Shown here one piece after another: positions 61,124-64,000 of a stretch of 64,000 nucleotides of DNA; the stretch's first letter is position 1; each line of letters opens with the position of its first letter. The stretch lies in contig NZ_CP022986.1 of assembly GCF_002770595.1 (NCBI RefSeq), positions 930,001 to 994,000 of the forward strand, read 5' to 3'. The notes beneath the pieces are model-generated. The model was not told where the DNA came from. It saw nothing but the letters and a program-made list of their open reading frames with translations, and did not search any database. The stretch is from Chryseobacterium camelliae (GTDB taxonomy: Bacteria > Bacteroidota > Bacteroidia > Flavobacteriales > Weeksellaceae). Both the position numbers and the translations under genes were made by a program.

Positions 61124-61330
61124 CTATCCGGAACATTTTGCTCCGTATTTTTTCACGCCCAGCTTATTGAGAACCACATACATCAAACACCAATCGGTTA
61201 AAGCATGAATCCACATATTGACTCCCACAAATCCTGTCAGCCAGAACCAGTTCTGATTGACATAGATTCCTACTAATAAACTTACTACAATGAAAGTTCC
61301 TGCGATAGCATGTACTATTCTTGTCTGCAT
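61124..61330 (-). CDS. small DUF2892-like membrane protein
   Basis: 68 residues with two helices (about 4-22 and 28-52), MQTRIVHAIAGTFIVVSLLVGIYVNQNWFWLTGFVGVNMWIHALTDWCLMYVVLNKLG. It ends in KKYGAKCSG. The pattern is close to DUF2892. It follows the RND permease by 98 bases and precedes the YgaP-type gene, with 150 bp of nothing recognisable between them (60974-61123). Confidence 0.8.
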   Translation of the reverse strand: MQTRIVHAIAGTFIVVSLLVGIYVNQNWFWLTGFVGVNMWIHALTDWCLMYVVLNKLGVKKYGAKCSG

Positions 61331-61428
61331 AATATTCTGTTGTTTTTAATCAATGCTTTTGATCTTTTCCAAAAGCGGATATAAGAAGGTAAACCCCATG
61401 AATTTAAAACCTATGAGGTTCATTGTTC

Positions 61429-64000
61429 TTATGCTTCAAAAAATTTGTCGTCTGATCCGGATTTTTTCTCCCATTTTTTCTTTTCTGTAGCATAGTAGAC
61501 CAGTGGCACGACAACCAATGTAAGCAAGGTAGAAACAATTGCTCCGAATACTAAAGAGATTGCCAATCCCTGGAAAATAGGATCGAAAAGAATAATGACC
61601 GCACCAATTACAACGGCTCCCGTTGTGAGTAAAATCGGGGTTGTCCTCACCGCTCCCGCTTCGATGATGGCCTGCTTCATGGGAATACCTTCTTTGAGGC
61701 GGATTTCGATAAAGTCGATCAGGAGAACGGAATTCCTTACCATCACACCTGCCAGGGCGATCATCCCGATAAATGAAGTTGCGGTGAAGAATGCGCCTAA
61801 AAGCCAGTGTCCTAAAACGATTCCAATGAGTGAAAGCGGAATGGCAACCATCATGACCACCGGGGTCTTGAAATTCTGGAACCAACCGACAATCAGCATA
61901 TAAATAATGATAATCACCACCGCAAAAGCAGTTCCCAAGTCACGGAAAACTTCTAAGGTGATCTGCCACTCTCCATCCCATTTTACCGTGTAATTGCTTT
62001 CATCTTCAGGCTGGTTCATGTACAATTCATTCATTGAATACCCATCCGGCAGCCGGATTTTTTTAAGTTTTTCATCCATTCCGAGAATAGCATAGGCCGG
62101 ACTTTCCAGCTTCCCTGCCATATCCGCAAGGACGTACACTACCCTTTTCTGATCTTTTCTGTAAATGGTTTTATCCAGTTCTTTTTCTTCCACTTTGACC
62201 AGGTCACTTGCCGGAACCATTCCCATCTGTCCTTTGATTTTCAGACTTGTGATATCCTGAATGGTCGATTTATCGGCATCGTTCAGCTTGATAACAATAT
62301 CCACGGGGTCATTGGATTTTTCATCATACAGGTTTCCGATCGGATGTTCTCCTATCAGATAGGTCATATTCCCGACAATCTGCTGGGGAGCGATGCCGTT
62401 CAGCATTGCTTTTTCCTTATCCGGAACAAGCTTGAATTCTTTCTGGGGCGCTTCCACCATCCAGTCAATATCAACCACATCATCGGTTTTCTTCAGAATA
62501 TCCTCTACCTGCCTGGCTACTTTTACCTGCCCTTCGTAATCAGGTCCGTAGATTTCCGCGACAATGGTTGAAAGAACCGGCGGGCCGGGCGGAACTTCCA
62601 CTACTTTTACATTAGCTCCGTATCTGGCAGCGATTTTCCGGATCTCAGGACGCATTCTCTTAGCAATATCGTGGCTTTGTGCATCGCGGTCTTCTTTGTG
62701 CAGGAGATTCACCTGAATGTCTGCCGTATTGCTGTTTCCGCGCATATCATAATGACGGACGAGGCCGTTGAACGTAATCGGGGCAGAAGAACCTACATAA
62801 TTCTGATAGTTCACCACTTCCGGAACAGTTTTCAGGTATTGTGCAATGTCCTGCGCAACCGCTGAAGTTCTTTCCAGCGTTGTCCCCTCCGGCATATCAA
62901 TGACGACCTGAATTTCATTTTTATTGTCAAACGGGAGCATTTTTACGGCCACCCATTTGGTGAAAAATGCTGCAACAGAAATCAGTAATAAAACCAAAGT
63001 CACCGCCATCATTGTCCATCTTTTTGATTTTGAATCCAAAAGGGGCTGTTCGATCTTTTTATAAATTCTGTAAATCCTTCCTGTCTCAATGCCCTGCTCT
63101 TCTTTGTGGTGCTGCTCGTCTTTTACCTTCAGCAAATGATACCCGAGATACGGCGTAACCGTTAAAGCAACAAAAAGCGAAAGCAACATGGCTATAGAAG
63201 CCCCGATGGGCATTGGTGACATATAAGGCCCCATCATTCCGCTTACAAAAGCCATTGGCAGGATTGCAGCGATCACGGTAAATGTTGCTAAAATGGTAGG
63301 GTTTCCCACCTCATTGATGGCGTAAATGGCGGCCTGCTTAAACGGCAGCTTCTTCATGTGGAAATGCCGGTGCATATTTTCAGCAATGATGATGCTGTCA
63401 TCCACCACAATCCCCACCACGAAAACCAAAGCAAATAATGTTATCCTATTGAGCGTATATCCTAAAATATAATAGCTGAACAACGTTAAAGCAAACGTCA
63501 GCGGAACGGAAAAGAAGACCACCAGGCCGCCTCTCCAGCCCATTGCCAGCATGACCAGAACCGTTACCGCCAGTATCGCCACGCCAAGGTGCATCAATAA
63601 TTCGGAAACTTTATGGGATGCGGTTTCACCGTAATTTCTGGTAACTTCCACGTGCACATCATCCGGAATGAGATTTTTCTTTAATTCATCCACTTTGGTA
63701 AGAATATGCTCAGAAATTTTCATGGCATCCGCACCTTTTACTTTGGAAACCGAAACGGTAACGGCCGGATATTCCGACTTAAATTTTTTACCGTTCTCCA
63801 CTGCATTTCCATATCCGAAACTTACATAATTGGAGGGATCGGAAGCACCATCTCTGATCGCAGCCACCTGTTTCAGGTACACCGGCATATTCTGTGAGGT
63901 CCCAATCACGAGGTTTTCCACATCTTCAGCAGAGTTCAGGAATTGCCCTGTTGTTAAAAGATATTCCGAATCCCCTGAATCAAATTTCCCGGATTGGGAA
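61429..64000 (-). CDS. RND-type efflux permease (partial)
   Basis: At least 857 residues; the frame is open to the end of the window, so the N-terminal part is missing. The sequence LSTIVAEIYGPDYEGQVKVARQVEDILKK and the membrane segments with GIVVDDSIIIAENMHRH and VGWFQNFKTPVVMMVAIPLSLIGIVLGHW belong to the AcrB/CusA-type superfamily. It probably pumps drugs or metal ions with a membrane fusion protein and an outer-membrane channel encoded beyond the edge. It starts the same-strand run leading into the redox cluster. Confidence 0.92.
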   Translation of the reverse strand, partial: SQSGKFDSGDSEYLLTTGQFLNSAEDVENLVIGTSQNMPVYLKQVAAIRDGASDPSNYVSFGYGNAVENGKKFKSEYPAVTVSVSKVKGADAMKISEHILTKVDELKKNLIPDDVHVEVTRNYGETASHKVSELLMHLGVAILAVTVLVMLAMGWRGGLVVFFSVPLTFALTLFSYYILGYTLNRITLFALVFVVGIVVDDSIIIAENMHRHFHMKKLPFKQAAIYAINEVGNPTILATFTVIAAILPMAFVSGMMGPYMSPMPIGASIAMLLSLFVALTVTPYLGYHLLKVKDEQHHKEEQGIETGRIYRIYKKIEQPLLDSKSKRWTMMAVTLVLLLISVAAFFTKWVAVKMLPFDNKNEIQVVIDMPEGTTLERTSAVAQDIAQYLKTVPEVVNYQNYVGSSAPITFNGLVRHYDMRGNSNTADIQVNLLHKEDRDAQSHDIAKRMRPEIRKIAARYGANVKVVEVPPGPPVLSTIVAEIYGPDYEGQVKVARQVEDILKKTDDVVDIDWMVEAPQKEFKLVPDKEKAMLNGIAPQQIVGNMTYLIGEHPIGNLYDEKSNDPVDIVIKLNDADKSTIQDITSLKIKGQMGMVPASDLVKVEEKELDKTIYRKDQKRVVYVLADMAGKLESPAYAILGMDEKLKKIRLPDGYSMNELYMNQPEDESNYTVKWDGEWQITLEVFRDLGTAFAVVIIIIYMLIVGWFQNFKTPVVMMVAIPLSLIGIVLGHWLLGAFFTATSFIGMIALAGVMVRNSVLLIDFIEIRLKEGIPMKQAIIEAGAVRTTPILLTTGAVVIGAVIILFDPIFQGLAISLVFGAIVSTLLTLVVVPLVYYATEKKKWEKKSGSDDKFFEA

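Noticed and set aside
60954..61136. 60-codon minus-strand frame between the two DUF2892-type genes
   Set aside because: It overlaps both neighbours at its ends and has no domain or signal; the 150 bp between looks non-coding.

Overview
The window reads as chromosomal DNA of a Bacteroidota bacterium of the family Weeksellaceae, most like Chryseobacterium. Supporting signs are promoters of the TAnnTTTG type, a type IX secretion-like C-terminal tail, a grasp-with-spasm RiPP cluster, a CatB acetyltransferase of the flavobacterial type, a DUF2911 protein, and long AT-rich intergenic repeats. The assignment rests on protein and motif recognition only; no search was run. Layout, left to right. 0-9 kb: the end of a zinc alcohol dehydrogenase, a small membrane-anchored protein, a superfamily 1 helicase fused to a nuclease-like domain, small secreted or membrane proteins, and an aldo/keto reductase - SDR - AraC regulator run. 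9-15 kb: a PAS-rich histidine kinase divergent from a large-subunit catalase, and an unknown membrane protein. 15-27.7 kb: a decayed IS4-type transposase, a giant alpha-2-macroglobulin-like protein, a UbiA-like membrane protein, recF, a DUF721 protein, a Gcr-type membrane 'recombinase', mtgA and a periplasmic metal-chelate binding lipoprotein. 27.8-30.5 kb: tRNA-Arg(ACG) followed by a 2.6 kb cassette (HxlR regulator, DoxX-like protein, FrnE-type DsbA, unusual SDR). The cassette ends at a second copy of the tRNA 3' end, so it looks like a small island inserted at the tRNA. 30.6-35 kb: a GNAT, a cupin - DapA-like - thioredoxin-like operon, and its divergent MocR-type regulator. 35-38.2 kb is an AT-rich RiPP cluster: precursor peptide, ATP-grasp ligase, a 61-residue unknown, a SPASM protein without a radical-SAM cysteine triad, and a divergent HTH regulator. 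38.3-43.6 kb holds DUF2911 and a tightly overlapped operon of PIG-L deacetylase, a 34-residue membrane peptide and a sodium:solute symporter. 43.6-44.6 kb is non-coding repeat DNA: four tandem copies of a unit of about 195 bp, then a 163 bp palindromic MITE-like element. 44.6-49 kb is a second AT-rich accessory block: a divergent pair (unknown gene and XRE regulator around a perfect palindrome), a leucine-rich-repeat/SEFIR protein, and a DUF6119-type protein, which together suggest a defence island. 49-58.4 kb: a SnoaL-like/ABM protein behind an AraC regulator broken by one amber codon, a SUKH-like protein, a second HxlR-SDR module, an AlaX editing protein, catB, a YbaK-type deacylase, a Crp-type regulator, YceI and nitronate monooxygenase. 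58.5-64 kb is a same-strand redox and efflux cluster: an RND permease cut by the window edge, two small DUF2892-type membrane proteins, a frameshifted thioredoxin, a rhodanese-thioredoxin lipoprotein, a TlpA-like thioredoxin and a DsrE protein. The strongest candidates for new biology are the RiPP cluster with its small coupled gene, the LRR-SEFIR/DUF6119 block, and the tRNA-bounded HxlR cassette with its periodic operator.
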